64,000 nt of DNA from Paraglaciecola arctica BSs20135 (GTDB lineage: Bacteria > Pseudomonadota > Gammaproteobacteria > Enterobacterales > Alteromonadaceae). The position numbers were made by a program, and so were the translations under genes. This document shows positions 18,454 through 26,785 of this stretch, piece by piece. The DNA lies in assembly GCF_000314995.1 (NCBI RefSeq), contig NZ_BAEO01000062.1, forward strand, positions 372,001 to 436,000. The letters run 5' to 3'. Each line of letters starts with the position of its first letter. Position 1 is the first letter of the stretch. The notes below the pieces were generated by a model. That model searched no databases and was not told the origin of the DNA. It worked only from the letters and a program-made list of their open reading frames with translations.

Positions 18454-19104
18454 TTACTCAAATTCGTTATGTCCAAAGTCAGCGGGTAGACCAATAAAAG
18501 CAACACTGGGTTTTGCCTCTGGATAAGCAGGGATAATAATGCGGGTTAAACTGGCGTAGCCTATTTGTAATTGGCTGTACCAATCGCCTGAGCGCCAATC
18601 TGTGTTCAGGATATGGGCTAAAATTTGCCTGATAACGCCACCATGACAAACCAATAAGTTGTGTTGTCCTCTGTGTTGCTCACATAGCGACTGCCAACTT
18701 GTTACGACTCTATTATGAAAGGTTTCTAACGACTCACCTTGAGGTGGAGTATTGTGATTGGGATCTTGCCAGAACGAAGTCATTAAAGGCCATTGCTGGG
18801 AATGGTTGTCAAATTTAATGCCATCCCATTCACCAAAATCGCATTCCTGAATGCCTGCTTCAATTTGTAGTGTTAATTCATATTCACTGGCGAGCTTTTG
18901 AGCAAAGTTTTGGCAGCGTCTAAGGGGTGAACTAATGATATTTTCGATAATATGCAGACGGCTAGTTTGTTGATACATCTGTTGCCATCCTTCACTGCTT
19001 AAGGCTACATCTGTGCGACCATATAACGCCGCTGGCCCATCAATTTGACCATGACGGATGATATCGAATTGAGTGACATTTAACTGGTTAAGATCGTCTG
19101 TCAT
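18454..19104 (-). CDS. cobC: Histidine phosphatase, probable alpha-ribazole phosphatase CobC
   Basis: A 216-residue histidine phosphatase. It has FDIIRHGQIDGPAALYGRTDVALS near the N-terminus, SSPLRRCQNFAQKLA, the acidic QECDFGEWDG and the second His in LLVCHGGVIRQI. The RHGxxxGPxxxxGRTDVxLS form is the pattern commonly seen in CobC, which dephosphorylates alpha-ribazole 5'-phosphate or the cobalamin phosphate made by CobS. It overlaps cobU by 4 bp (ATGA arrangement) and lies beside cobS and cobT, which supports the assignment over the other phosphatase of the operon. Confidence 0.82.
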   Translation of the reverse strand: MTDDLNQLNVTQFDIIRHGQIDGPAALYGRTDVALSSEGWQQMYQQTSRLHIIENIISSPLRRCQNFAQKLASEYELTLQIEAGIQECDFGEWDGIKFDNHSQQWPLMTSFWQDPNHNTPPQGESLETFHNRVVTSWQSLCEQHRGQHNLLVCHGGVIRQILAHILNTDWRSGDWYSQLQIGYASLTRIIIPAYPEAKPSVAFIGLPADFGHNEFE

Positions 19105-19640
19105 AGGGTGGTATCTTTTAGTGTCATGGGTAAACCTGCTGCTGTAAAGGTGACTTTATCAGCACAGGCTGCCAACGCTTGGTTAAGCCTGCCTGCTTGG
19201 TCGACAAAAGTACGACTCACTTCCCCCATAGGGATGACACCTAGACCAACTTCATTGGATACCAAAAAAATGTTACATTTGCTGGTTTTTAGAGCGCTGA
19301 GCAATTCGCTAAATAAGGTTTCGAAATTTTGCTCAGGGTATTCAAATAATTGATTGTTTAACCATAGAGTTAAACAATCAATAAGCAGAATTTGTTTAGG
19401 TAAAAATTCTGTTTCTTCTAGAAATAAGTTGAGACGCAGTGGTACCTCAGCTACGCGCCAGTAGTCGGGACGTTCAGCTTTATGATAAGCAATTCTTTGT
19501 GCCATTTCTGGATCAATTGCTGTGGCGGTAGCAACAAAAGTAACAGGTAAGTTTTTGCTTTCGCTTAGTTGCATAACTTGCTCCAAAGCAAAGCGAGACT
19601 TACCCGAACGAGCTCCCCCTAGTACCAGATGTATCATCAA
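19101..19640 (-). CDS. cobU: Adenosylcobinamide kinase/guanylyltransferase CobU
   Basis: A 179-residue bifunctional enzyme (CobU/CobP). The P-loop LGGARSGKSRFALEQ stands at residues about 6-20. VTFVATATAIDPEMAQRIAYH leads to the His that is guanylylated (HKAERPDYWRVAEVP). Further motifs are LLIDCLTLWLNN and FLVSNEVGLGVIP. It phosphorylates adenosylcobinamide and transfers GMP to give adenosylcobinamide-GDP, the substrate of CobS. It overlaps cobC by 4 bp and lies 13 bp after cobS. Confidence 0.95.
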   Translation of the reverse strand: MMIHLVLGGARSGKSRFALEQVMQLSESKNLPVTFVATATAIDPEMAQRIAYHKAERPDYWRVAEVPLRLNLFLEETEFLPKQILLIDCLTLWLNNQLFEYPEQNFETLFSELLSALKTSKCNIFLVSNEVGLGVIPMGEVSRTFVDQAGRLNQALAACADKVTFTAAGLPMTLKDTTL

Positions 19641-19653
19641 TTAACTCCTTGTT

Positions 19654-20442
19654 TTATAGTGTTATTTGTGAATTCGATAAAATAATCAAATAGATCAATA
19701 ATTCTTGTAATTGTTGCGCAGTGCCGAGGCAATCGCCGGTGTAACCATTAATATGTTTAGTCATCCACAAGCGTAACCAATATCTTAAAATTAAGCTGCT
19801 AATTAACACCAAGATGGCAGTCCAAAAAGGTAACAAAATACAGGCCATTGCCCCGGTTATTAATACAAATATCAATACTTTTGGGCTAAAAGGTTTAGCA
19901 ACAGTTTCGCTCTTACTGTTACTATTTGGTACTCGATTAGCCAAGTAGGGCATGTCTTGAACTAGGCTAATTGCCATGGCTCTGGATAGTGGATAAGCCA
20001 GTAACAAACTCACCTCAAGCAAACCTTGTTCGGCAAGACTACTAAGCAAAACAAACTTACTTACTAATGTCATAACTAAAGCACAAGTGCCGTAAGTACC
20101 AATACGACTGTCCTTCATAATGGCTAATTTTCGCTCAGTAGTGAAACCACCAAAAAAACCATCAAAGGTGTCGGCCAAGCCATCTTCGTGCAAAGCGCCT
20201 GTCATTAGTAGACTCAGAATCATCAATAAACACATGGCCGCGGAAATGCCAACCAAAGGCGCCATCAGCCAATAGACTGCTATAAGCAAAGCTGCCAAAA
20301 GCCAACCTACTAATGGAAAATAACGGCCAGCCCTGCGCATTTTACTTGGGCTGTATTGAATGTTTATGGTCATAGGCAGGCGGCTGAAAAAACTCAGCGC
20401 TAATAAAAACAAATTCAAATGATACTTAAGCCATCTTTGCAT
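19654..20442 (-). CDS. cobS: Adenosylcobinamide-GDP ribazoletransferase CobS
   Basis: A 262-residue membrane protein with about six helices. The family signature MTGALHEDGLADTFDGFFGG (about residues 80-100) is complete, with the acidic residues thought to bind Mg. KDSRIGTYG and NGYTGDCLGTAQQ are also conserved. It joins adenosylcobinamide-GDP with alpha-ribazole (phosphate) to give cobalamin (phosphate), the last coupling step of the nucleotide loop. It lies between cobT and cobU, the two enzymes that make its substrates. Confidence 0.95.
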   Translation of the reverse strand: MQRWLKYHLNLFLLALSFFSRLPMTINIQYSPSKMRRAGRYFPLVGWLLAALLIAVYWLMAPLVGISAAMCLLMILSLLMTGALHEDGLADTFDGFFGGFTTERKLAIMKDSRIGTYGTCALVMTLVSKFVLLSSLAEQGLLEVSLLLAYPLSRAMAISLVQDMPYLANRVPNSNSKSETVAKPFSPKVLIFVLITGAMACILLPFWTAILVLISSLILRYWLRLWMTKHINGYTGDCLGTAQQLQELLIYLIILSNSQITL

Positions 20443-20452
20443 TATTTATTAC

Positions 20453-21547
20453 TCATACCCTGACTTGCGCACTATCAAAGGTGGCCATATTGTTGTAGAA
20501 ATTGGCTGCAACTTTAAGTAGTGGAACAGCCAGCGCTGCACCCGTGCCTTCGCCTAAACGTAAACCTAAATCGAGTAAGGGGTTGGCCTGCAATTCTTTG
20601 AGTAATAGTTGATGCGCGTTTTCTGCTGAGCAGTGAGCGAAGATCATAAACTGTTGTGTGTTAGGCGCGATACGAGTGGCAATTAATGCCGCAACTGAAA
20701 CAATAAAACCATCCACCAATATCGTTTTTCCGGCACTAGCTGTGGCCAACATTGCCCCAACTATTTGAGCAATTTCAAAACCACCCACTTCCATTAATAC
20801 TGTACCTGGGTCTAAGTTTTCATCAGGATACTTTTCTTGAACGCGTTTTTGAGCAAGACTAATAAGTTGGATTTTTTTATCTAACTGCTGCGCTGTAATA
20901 CCTGTCCCCACACCAGTGGTGTGCTGTGCTGATAGACCAGTTAACACACTTAGCAGCGCTGATGCAGCACTAGTATTACCTATGCCCATTTCGCCAAAAC
21001 CTAAGACGTTAGTGCCAGTCGCTAGTTGTTGTTTAGCGGCTTGTTCGCCCATCAATAAACATTGTTCGGCCTGAGCCAGAGTCATAGCTGACTCGATAGA
21101 TAAGTCAGCAGTGCCTGCAGCAATACGCTGGTTAATTAAAATAGGGTGGGGGTTTTCGACTGGGAATAACATACCCGCATCCACCACTTTTATCTGCACA
21201 TCTAAGCTATCGCAAAAACAATTAATGGCCGCACCGCCCGCTAAAAAGTTTGCCACCATTTGCCCGGTTACTTCGCTTGGTGCAATGCTCACCCCGTTTT
21301 TGGCAATACCGTGGTCGGCCGCAAAAATCATAATAGTGGGTTGTTTGATCTCAATATGTTGGTAATTACCTGAGTTGTAACCTTGAATCAAACATAACTG
21401 TTGCGCCAGTGTTTCGAGTTGTCCCAAGGCACCTAATGGTTTAGTTTTAGTGTCAATGTGACGCTCAATGGCGGGTAACTGGGACTTATCCAGTTGTGGA
21501 ATATTCCAATATTCGGCTGTAAAAACTGCAGGCGTAGGTGTGTTCAT
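20453..21547 (-). CDS. cobT: Nicotinate-nucleotide:dimethylbenzimidazole phosphoribosyltransferase CobT
   Basis: A 364-residue enzyme of normal length. Landmarks are DTKTKPLGALGQLETLA near the start, IMIFAADHGIAKNGVSIAPSEVT, GFGEMGIGNTSAASAL, VGGFEIAQIVGAML, and the C-terminal LRLGEGTGAALAVPLL that carries the catalytic Glu. It activates the lower-ligand base to alpha-ribazole 5'-phosphate. No dimethylbenzimidazole synthesis gene (bluB or bza) is in this window, so the base may be scavenged or made elsewhere. It is the third gene of the operon, 22 bp after btuC. Confidence 0.95.
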   Translation of the reverse strand: MNTPTPAVFTAEYWNIPQLDKSQLPAIERHIDTKTKPLGALGQLETLAQQLCLIQGYNSGNYQHIEIKQPTIMIFAADHGIAKNGVSIAPSEVTGQMVANFLAGGAAINCFCDSLDVQIKVVDAGMLFPVENPHPILINQRIAAGTADLSIESAMTLAQAEQCLLMGEQAAKQQLATGTNVLGFGEMGIGNTSAASALLSVLTGLSAQHTTGVGTGITAQQLDKKIQLISLAQKRVQEKYPDENLDPGTVLMEVGGFEIAQIVGAMLATASAGKTILVDGFIVSVAALIATRIAPNTQQFMIFAHCSAENAHQLLLKELQANPLLDLGLRLGEGTGAALAVPLLKVAANFYNNMATFDSAQVRV

Positions 21548-21569
21548 ATTATTTGAGATACCTTGTTCA

Positions 21570-22595
21570 TTAATTTCGCCTCTGGCTCATCACCAGCAGA
21601 AAAAATACACTACCAATAGCAGAAGTGATAATGCCTATGGGGATTTCTTGGTCGGGTAGGGTCACACGAGCTAACACATCTACCCACACCATAAAGCCGC
21701 CGCCAAGCAACACGCAGCCAATAATCACAATACGACTGGTGACACCCAACCAACTTCTAACAATATGTGGGATCATCAAGCCAACAAAACCAATGCCACC
21801 ACAATAAGACACAATACAGGCTGTTAGGGCGGCGCAAATTGCCAGTGATAAAATACGTAATTGGGTGACTTGTACGCCTAAGGTTTTAGCGTTTTCGTCG
21901 CCCAGTAATAAAGCATCCATATGTCTGCCATAAAGCAACAATATTGCCACGCTTATCAATACTACTGGCAACATGATCCAGGCATACCAGGCTTCGACTC
22001 GGGCTAGACTTCCCATTAGCCAAAATATCACTTTGTTAGCGGCAAAAGGCTCACCTAAAAATAATATAAAGTGACTCAGGGCACTGAGCATAAAAGACAC
22101 GGCTATACCGGCTAACAACATATGTTCGGTTTTACTGCCAAAGGTTTTGGTGGCTAAAAGTTGCACTAAAAACACCGCGAATAATGCGCCTAAAAATGCT
22201 GCAAAAGGTAAAGCCAACGAAAAAGATAAACTTGGGAACATTTGCATCAGCCCAAACTGTTCGGCTAACTTGCTGTCAAATAACAAGGTGGCAATACTAG
22301 CGCCTAATCCAGCGCCCGAAACTACCCCAAATAAATAAGGATCGGCTAAACCATTACGAGTAATATTCTGCAAAGTCGCACCGGCTACCGCTAAACCAGC
22401 ACCAACTAAAAAGCCCACAAATACTCTTGGGGCGCGTATTTCCCAGAAGATCATGTTATTTACCGGATCTTGGCAACCTTGGGTGATACATTGGATCAGT
22501 TCTGAGCTAGATAAATCTGCCGCACCAAAAAACAGGGCTCCCAATGGAGATAGGATGGCCAACAAACATAAAAGTAACCATTTTTTATTCATCAA
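21570..22595 (-). CDS. btuC: Cobalamin ABC transporter permease BtuC
   Basis: A 341-residue FecCD-family permease with about ten membrane helices. Conserved segments include IFWEIRAPRVFVGFLVGAGL, NGLADPYLFGVVSGAGLGAS, VIFWLMGSLARVEAW, GGIGFVGLMIPHIVR (the coupling region) and LARVTLPDQEIPIGIITSAIG. With BtuD and BtuF it moves corrinoids across the inner membrane. The family also imports iron chelates, but the riboswitch and the neighbouring genes point to B12. It overlaps btuD by 11 bp. Confidence 0.92.
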   Translation of the reverse strand: MMNKKWLLLCLLAILSPLGALFFGAADLSSSELIQCITQGCQDPVNNMIFWEIRAPRVFVGFLVGAGLAVAGATLQNITRNGLADPYLFGVVSGAGLGASIATLLFDSKLAEQFGLMQMFPSLSFSLALPFAAFLGALFAVFLVQLLATKTFGSKTEHMLLAGIAVSFMLSALSHFILFLGEPFAANKVIFWLMGSLARVEAWYAWIMLPVVLISVAILLLYGRHMDALLLGDENAKTLGVQVTQLRILSLAICAALTACIVSYCGGIGFVGLMIPHIVRSWLGVTSRIVIIGCVLLGGGFMVWVDVLARVTLPDQEIPIGIITSAIGSVFFLLVMSQRRN

Positions 22596-23421
22596 GCGGC
22601 TCCTTACCAGCAGGAGAAGTGTCTAATTCGACTTCATCAGGAGCGTAGAAGTCCACCCTAAACGCGGAGTTGATGCCGTCATGTCTTATTTGGCAAGGGA
22701 TCTTAAATACTTGTTGTAAACGCTCAGCTGTAAGCACTTGTTCAGGTGTGCCTTGAGAGACCATTTTACCTTGGTCTAATAAACATAAATGGTCGCAATA
22801 ATTAGCCGCTAAATTGAGCTCATGTAGGCTCATCACCACAGTGATATTTAAGTTATGCGCAAGGGAGCGCAACAAACTCAGTACTTGGTATTGATAATAC
22901 ACATCGAGGTGATTAACCGGCTCATCTAAGATGATAAGTGCCGCTTTTTGCACTAACGCACGGGCGATTAAACCTCGTTGTTGTTCTCCACCAGACAAGG
23001 AGCTAAAGGTTTGTTGCGCTTTGTTATCTAGACCGACTCGGGATATGGCGTCTTTGATACTTTTTTCGTCGTCAGCTGTGTGTCTGCTAAGTAATGATTT
23101 GTGGGGTAACAAACCCATGCGTACTATTTGGTAAAGGTCTAATGCAAACACACTTTCGTTAAGCTGATTGACCACAGCAATTTGCTGCGCCAAAGACATT
23201 GGATCGTAATCTGTCAGCGTCTTATTGTTCCAACTAACACTATTGTGACTATTTAGCTGCCCCGATAACATTTTAAGTAAACTGGTTTTACCGGCACCAT
23301 TTGGCCCCAGTACACCCATAACCTTACCGGCGCCTATATTAAGACAAATATCAGACAAAATCTGATGTTGACCAATTTTTAGGTTCACATTATTAGCAAT
23401 AAGGGATCTTGGGCTAGACAT
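22585..23421 (-). CDS. btuD: Cobalamin ABC transporter ATPase BtuD
   Basis: A 278-residue ABC ATPase and the first gene of the operon. Walker A is GPNGAGKTSLLKM (about residue 38), the Q-loop is AVVNQLNE, the signature is LSGGEQQRGLIARAL and Walker B is LIILDEPVNHLD with the switch His in VMSLHELN. The C-terminal extension of about 25 acidic residues (ending PAGKEPLDE) is not part of the core. The cobalamin riboswitch starts about 205 bp upstream. It powers BtuC-mediated import. Confidence 0.92.
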   Translation of the reverse strand: MSSPRSLIANNVNLKIGQHQILSDICLNIGAGKVMGVLGPNGAGKTSLLKMLSGQLNSHNSVSWNNKTLTDYDPMSLAQQIAVVNQLNESVFALDLYQIVRMGLLPHKSLLSRHTADDEKSIKDAISRVGLDNKAQQTFSSLSGGEQQRGLIARALVQKAALIILDEPVNHLDVYYQYQVLSLLRSLAHNLNITVVMSLHELNLAANYCDHLCLLDQGKMVSQGTPEQVLTAERLQQVFKIPCQIRHDGINSAFRVDFYAPDEVELDTSPAGKEPLDE

Positions 23422-23625
23422 TTACTGGCTCGCACTTACGCTTGTATTTAATAGTCAGAAAAACATTCAAAATCAAGATGTTGACTCAAGTGTCACGAGA
23501 AAGGAAACACATCATAAACAGCATAGAAGCGGTTCAAAGATAATGTATCCGTGTGTTCCCGCACGAAAATTTAAAGGTGTCTTTAAGTAAACTCTTTATT
23601 GTAACTGTTTACTGTAAAGGTATAT

Positions 23626-23737
23626 AAGGCTGGTATCTGACTTACGTTTTGATAAACGTTTACAGTTGCGGGTACAGTTTTGGACTTTCACCAAATTCCC
23701 ATTTAGTTTGTGTTGTTGTAAAACGACACTAAACCTT
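23626..23737 (-). promoter_or_regulatory. Cobalamin riboswitch upstream of the cob/btu operon
   Basis: On the minus strand it contains, in order, AATGGGAATTTGGTGAAAGTCC-like core sequence (about 23675-23705), the B12-box part CCCGCAACTGTAAACG (23658-23672) and the closing AAGTCAGATACCAGCC (23628-23643). An upstream stem pairs GGTTTAGTGT with ACACAAACTAA. It lies about 205 bp before btuD and would repress the 13-gene operon when adenosylcobalamin is plentiful. It is a different sequence variant from the one before btuB. Confidence 0.92.
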
Positions 23738-23819
23738 ATTTATATGCGGGCGAATATAGCAAGTAAGTGGATGGGATTCGAGGGGTAATTGTTTTTTATG
23801 CTTTAGTGGGCTCTGTTTT

Positions 23820-23940
23820 TACAAGGTGCTAAAACATGCGCTGGCGCTTACTGCCTTCCTTGGCAGTTTTTACACCGAATCCCTTCGATGCGACTTACTT
23901 TTTGCCAACAGCAGCAAAAAGTAAGCAAAACGTACCTAAG
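23820..23940 (+). repeat. Structured intergenic element, copy 3 (short form)
   Basis: After a CATGCGCTGGCGCTTA lead the element has three hairpins. H1 is ACTGCC-ttcctt-GGCAGT (23850-23867), followed by TTTTT. H2 is CGAA-TCCC-TTCG (23876-23887). H3 is CTTACTTTTTGC / GCAAAAAGTAAG with loop CAACAGCA (23894-23925). The same order of hairpins with other stem sequences is found at 41030-41122 and 41805-41896, and in reverse orientation at 47640-47870. It lies between thiI and the riboswitch of the cob operon. Confidence 0.6.
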
Positions 23941-23945
23941 TGTAA

Positions 23946-25400
23946 CTAAGGACGATATACCTGCACTTGTGTATAACCATGTTCATGTAACAACAAGGCT
24001 TGTAATTGACTCATCACGCCGCGATCACAATACAGAAAATAGGCTTTATCTTGTGGCAGTAAAGGAAACTCTAAGGCCAATTTAAAAAAGGGAATGTGTT
24101 TCACTGTTAGCTCGGGTAATAACAGCGGAGCTTGTTCTTGTTCTTCAGCGCTGCGGATATCTAGTACCACAGAATCTGCTGGCAGTACTTCTACGTTTGT
24201 TACATATTTAGTTTCTTGTTCTGCCTCTTGGCCTATGGAGCGAATATCGCGCATTCTAGCTTCGTCTACTACGCGCTCAATTATGCTGAAATCGAGTTTG
24301 CTTTCTTCAAATTCAATTTTTTCCAGTTGTGCTTTAACCGTTGGTTTGCGTGAAATAACGCCGCAATATTCGGGCATGATCTTGGCAAAGTCTTCGGTGC
24401 CTATTTGTTTGGCTTGATTGATAATTTCCATCTTATCCATGCAAATTAATGGTCGCAGTATGAGTTTATCTGTAGCTTTATCGATAACGCTTAGGTTGGT
24501 TAACGTTTGACTGGATACCTGCCCTAAACTTTCACCTGTTACTAAAGCGTTAATGGCCAGTTTATCAGCCACCTTGCTGGCAGCTCTTAGCATCATACGT
24601 TTGAGTACTACACCCATTTGACTGTTATTCACATTTTCAAGGATATCGGCCACAACTGGCGCAAAATCAACAGCGACAAATTTGACGCGGTGAGATTCGC
24701 TGTAACGTTTCCACAGATAATAACTAACCTGCTTAACACCTATTTCATGTTCGCGGCCTCCCATATTGAAAAAACAGAAATGGGTGCGCGCACCGCGGCG
24801 GATCATTTGATAAGTCGCTACACCCGAATCATAACCCCCGGATACAAGGGATACGACTTCTTCCTGAGTGGGTAATGGCATACCACCTAAACATTTAATA
24901 CGGCGGTGATTTTGGGTCAAAGTGTCGTCGTTCACTTCAAATTCGATGATTAAATCGGGAGCGTTAAGATTGACTCCGTTAGTTTCGCAATTTTGCTTGA
25001 GGTAGCCACCCACATTGCGTTCAAGCTCCATGGACGAAAATGGGTGCTCGCCACGACGTTTAACACGAACCGCAAAACTTTTACCTAGTAATAAGGGTTG
25101 CCAGATTTGTTTAACTTGTTCGCGGATATCCTGTAAATCAGTAAATTTACTTTCTTGTACCAGCAATATCTGATCAATACCTGGAATACGTTGTAGCAGG
25201 TCAATAATGTCATTTTGTTTGTCGAGGGATTGTGGATTAACCTTCAAGCCCAGCTTATCCCAAAATGAAACCACCTCAACCGACAGCTGATTAAGTTCAA
25301 AAATTCGTCGTACATTGCCTTCCAGCAAAAAGGTAAAACGTTTACGCACCCTGCGACTTTTCATGATGATTTCTGGGTGAAGTTTGATAATAAACTGCAT
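23946..25400 (-). CDS. thiI: tRNA 4-thiouridine sulfurtransferase ThiI
   Basis: A 484-residue enzyme, the E. coli-like long form. The N-terminal ferredoxin-like and THUMP domains (about residues 1-165) precede the PP-loop SGGYDSGVATYQM (about 183), then the conserved Cys in EYCGVISRKP. A C-terminal rhodanese domain (about 405-484) carries the catalytic Cys458 in LYCDRGVMSQ. It transfers sulfur from IscS to U8 of tRNA, and in the long form also supports thiazole synthesis for thiamine. It is monocistronic. Confidence 0.95.
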   Translation of the reverse strand: MQFIIKLHPEIIMKSRRVRKRFTFLLEGNVRRIFELNQLSVEVVSFWDKLGLKVNPQSLDKQNDIIDLLQRIPGIDQILLVQESKFTDLQDIREQVKQIWQPLLLGKSFAVRVKRRGEHPFSSMELERNVGGYLKQNCETNGVNLNAPDLIIEFEVNDDTLTQNHRRIKCLGGMPLPTQEEVVSLVSGGYDSGVATYQMIRRGARTHFCFFNMGGREHEIGVKQVSYYLWKRYSESHRVKFVAVDFAPVVADILENVNNSQMGVVLKRMMLRAASKVADKLAINALVTGESLGQVSSQTLTNLSVIDKATDKLILRPLICMDKMEIINQAKQIGTEDFAKIMPEYCGVISRKPTVKAQLEKIEFEESKLDFSIIERVVDEARMRDIRSIGQEAEQETKYVTNVEVLPADSVVLDIRSAEEQEQAPLLLPELTVKHIPFFKLALEFPLLPQDKAYFLYCDRGVMSQLQALLLHEHGYTQVQVYRP

Positions 25401-25680
25401 AGTTACAAGGCTTTTAGGTGGCGTAGAAGAAATTAAAGGGCAGGATTATAGCTAGCCCGTAAGCTAATGCAAACGTCCTAGCCAAGGAGTCATTAAAAAT
25501 CAAAATTAGCAGTGGATTTTGTTCAAATCATCATATTAAACAAAATTACTTTGAGTGCAGTTTTTTGAAGTTTCAATTTTAGCTACTTTCGCCACTATTT
25601 TTTGTAAATATAGCCATTAGAGCAGACATAGCTGTTATTATTTTTCGCAGTATTTAGTTTCTAAACTAGAAAGGAAAATC

Positions 25681-26433
25681 ATGAAAAAATCACTGTTAAT
25701 TCTGTTAATAGCTTCTACCTCTTTCTCGGTAGTTGCTGCACTTAGTCCATTTCAAGAAAAGGTGCTAGCAACTATAAAAATGGAACATCGAACCGAAGAA
25801 GATACTGCTCGCGACCCTAATCGCGACCCTCTATATGCTCTTGAGTATTTTGGTCTAAAAGAAGATATGAAGGTTATTGAGTTCGCACCAGGAAATGGCT
25901 GGTATAGCAAAATTTTGGCGCCACTTTTAAAAGATAAAGGAGAGCTACATCTCGCTTACCCCGAAGTATGGTTAAATAATATGAATGACTTATTGGCACT
26001 TGATCCAATGAACAAAGCGAAAAAATTACCTATAGAATTGGACTGGAACAACAAAGAGCAGCAATACCAATTAGGTCATTTAGACTTTGCTATGCACGAT
26101 GCTGATATGTTGTTGAACATTCGTGAATATCATAATTTTGATGCCCAAGACAAAGTCAAATTAAACCAAGCGACATTCGATGCTTTAAAACCTGGTGGTA
26201 TTTATGTGATTGTTGATCACAGTCGTCGCCATATGGCCCCTGAAACTCACGAACTACGTAGACGTGAAGATGCAGTAAAAGTCATACTTGAAGTACAAGC
26301 CGCGGGTTTTGTTTTAGAAAAATCATCAGATCAGTTTTATCGACCAGACGATGCCTTAACCTTTGAAGTAGGCCGTAAAACAGTGACAGGAAATACCGAC
26401 CGTTTTATTCTTGTTTTTAGAAAACCGCAGTAA
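25681..26433 (+). CDS. Exported class I methyltransferase-like protein (COG4798 type)
   Basis: A 250-residue protein with a clear Sec signal peptide (MKKSLLILLIASTSFSVVAA) followed by a Rossmann methyltransferase fold. Landmarks are VIEFAPGNGWYSKILAPLLK as motif I, the acidic residue after strand 4 (LGHLDFAMHDADMLL) and LKPGGIYVIVDHSRRH. Predicted exported methyltransferases of this type are known, but their substrates are not. A methyltransferase outside the cytoplasm would need SAM in the periplasm, so it may act before export or on another cofactor. GAAAGGA lies just before the ATG. It is monocistronic. Confidence 0.8.
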   Translation: MKKSLLILLIASTSFSVVAALSPFQEKVLATIKMEHRTEEDTARDPNRDPLYALEYFGLKEDMKVIEFAPGNGWYSKILAPLLKDKGELHLAYPEVWLNNMNDLLALDPMNKAKKLPIELDWNNKEQQYQLGHLDFAMHDADMLLNIREYHNFDAQDKVKLNQATFDALKPGGIYVIVDHSRRHMAPETHELRRREDAVKVILEVQAAGFVLEKSSDQFYRPDDALTFEVGRKTVTGNTDRFILVFRKPQ

Positions 26434-26785
26434 ATAGTTGGTTTTTATAGCTGTATTATAAGGTGATATGACTAAGGTATGTGCTTGGCGCTTGCAGTCG
26501 ATGTTTATTGCCTTGGCCTAACAAACATAAATGGTCACAGTCGCCTGAGGGGAGAGATTGATTTGTTGTTAATGAACCTAAATTCCCAATTTATTCTCAA
26601 CCCGATCAAACAATTGTAAAAATAAGACATGAAATAGGAGATGAAATAGAGCATTATTGTAAACGCTTGAAATCACAGTTGATTTTTTGTGTGTTTCAGC
26701 TCACTAAAATATAAAATCTGTTGTTTTTAACAATTAGAATTTAATAAGAAATAGACATCGGTACTAATAACTAAGGAAAAGTTTC
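26434..26785. other. Intergenic region without recognised gene
   Basis: About 350 AT-rich bases. The leader of the following large gene is here, with AAGGAAAAG before its ATG. No RNA gene or repeat was recognised. Confidence 0.4.
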
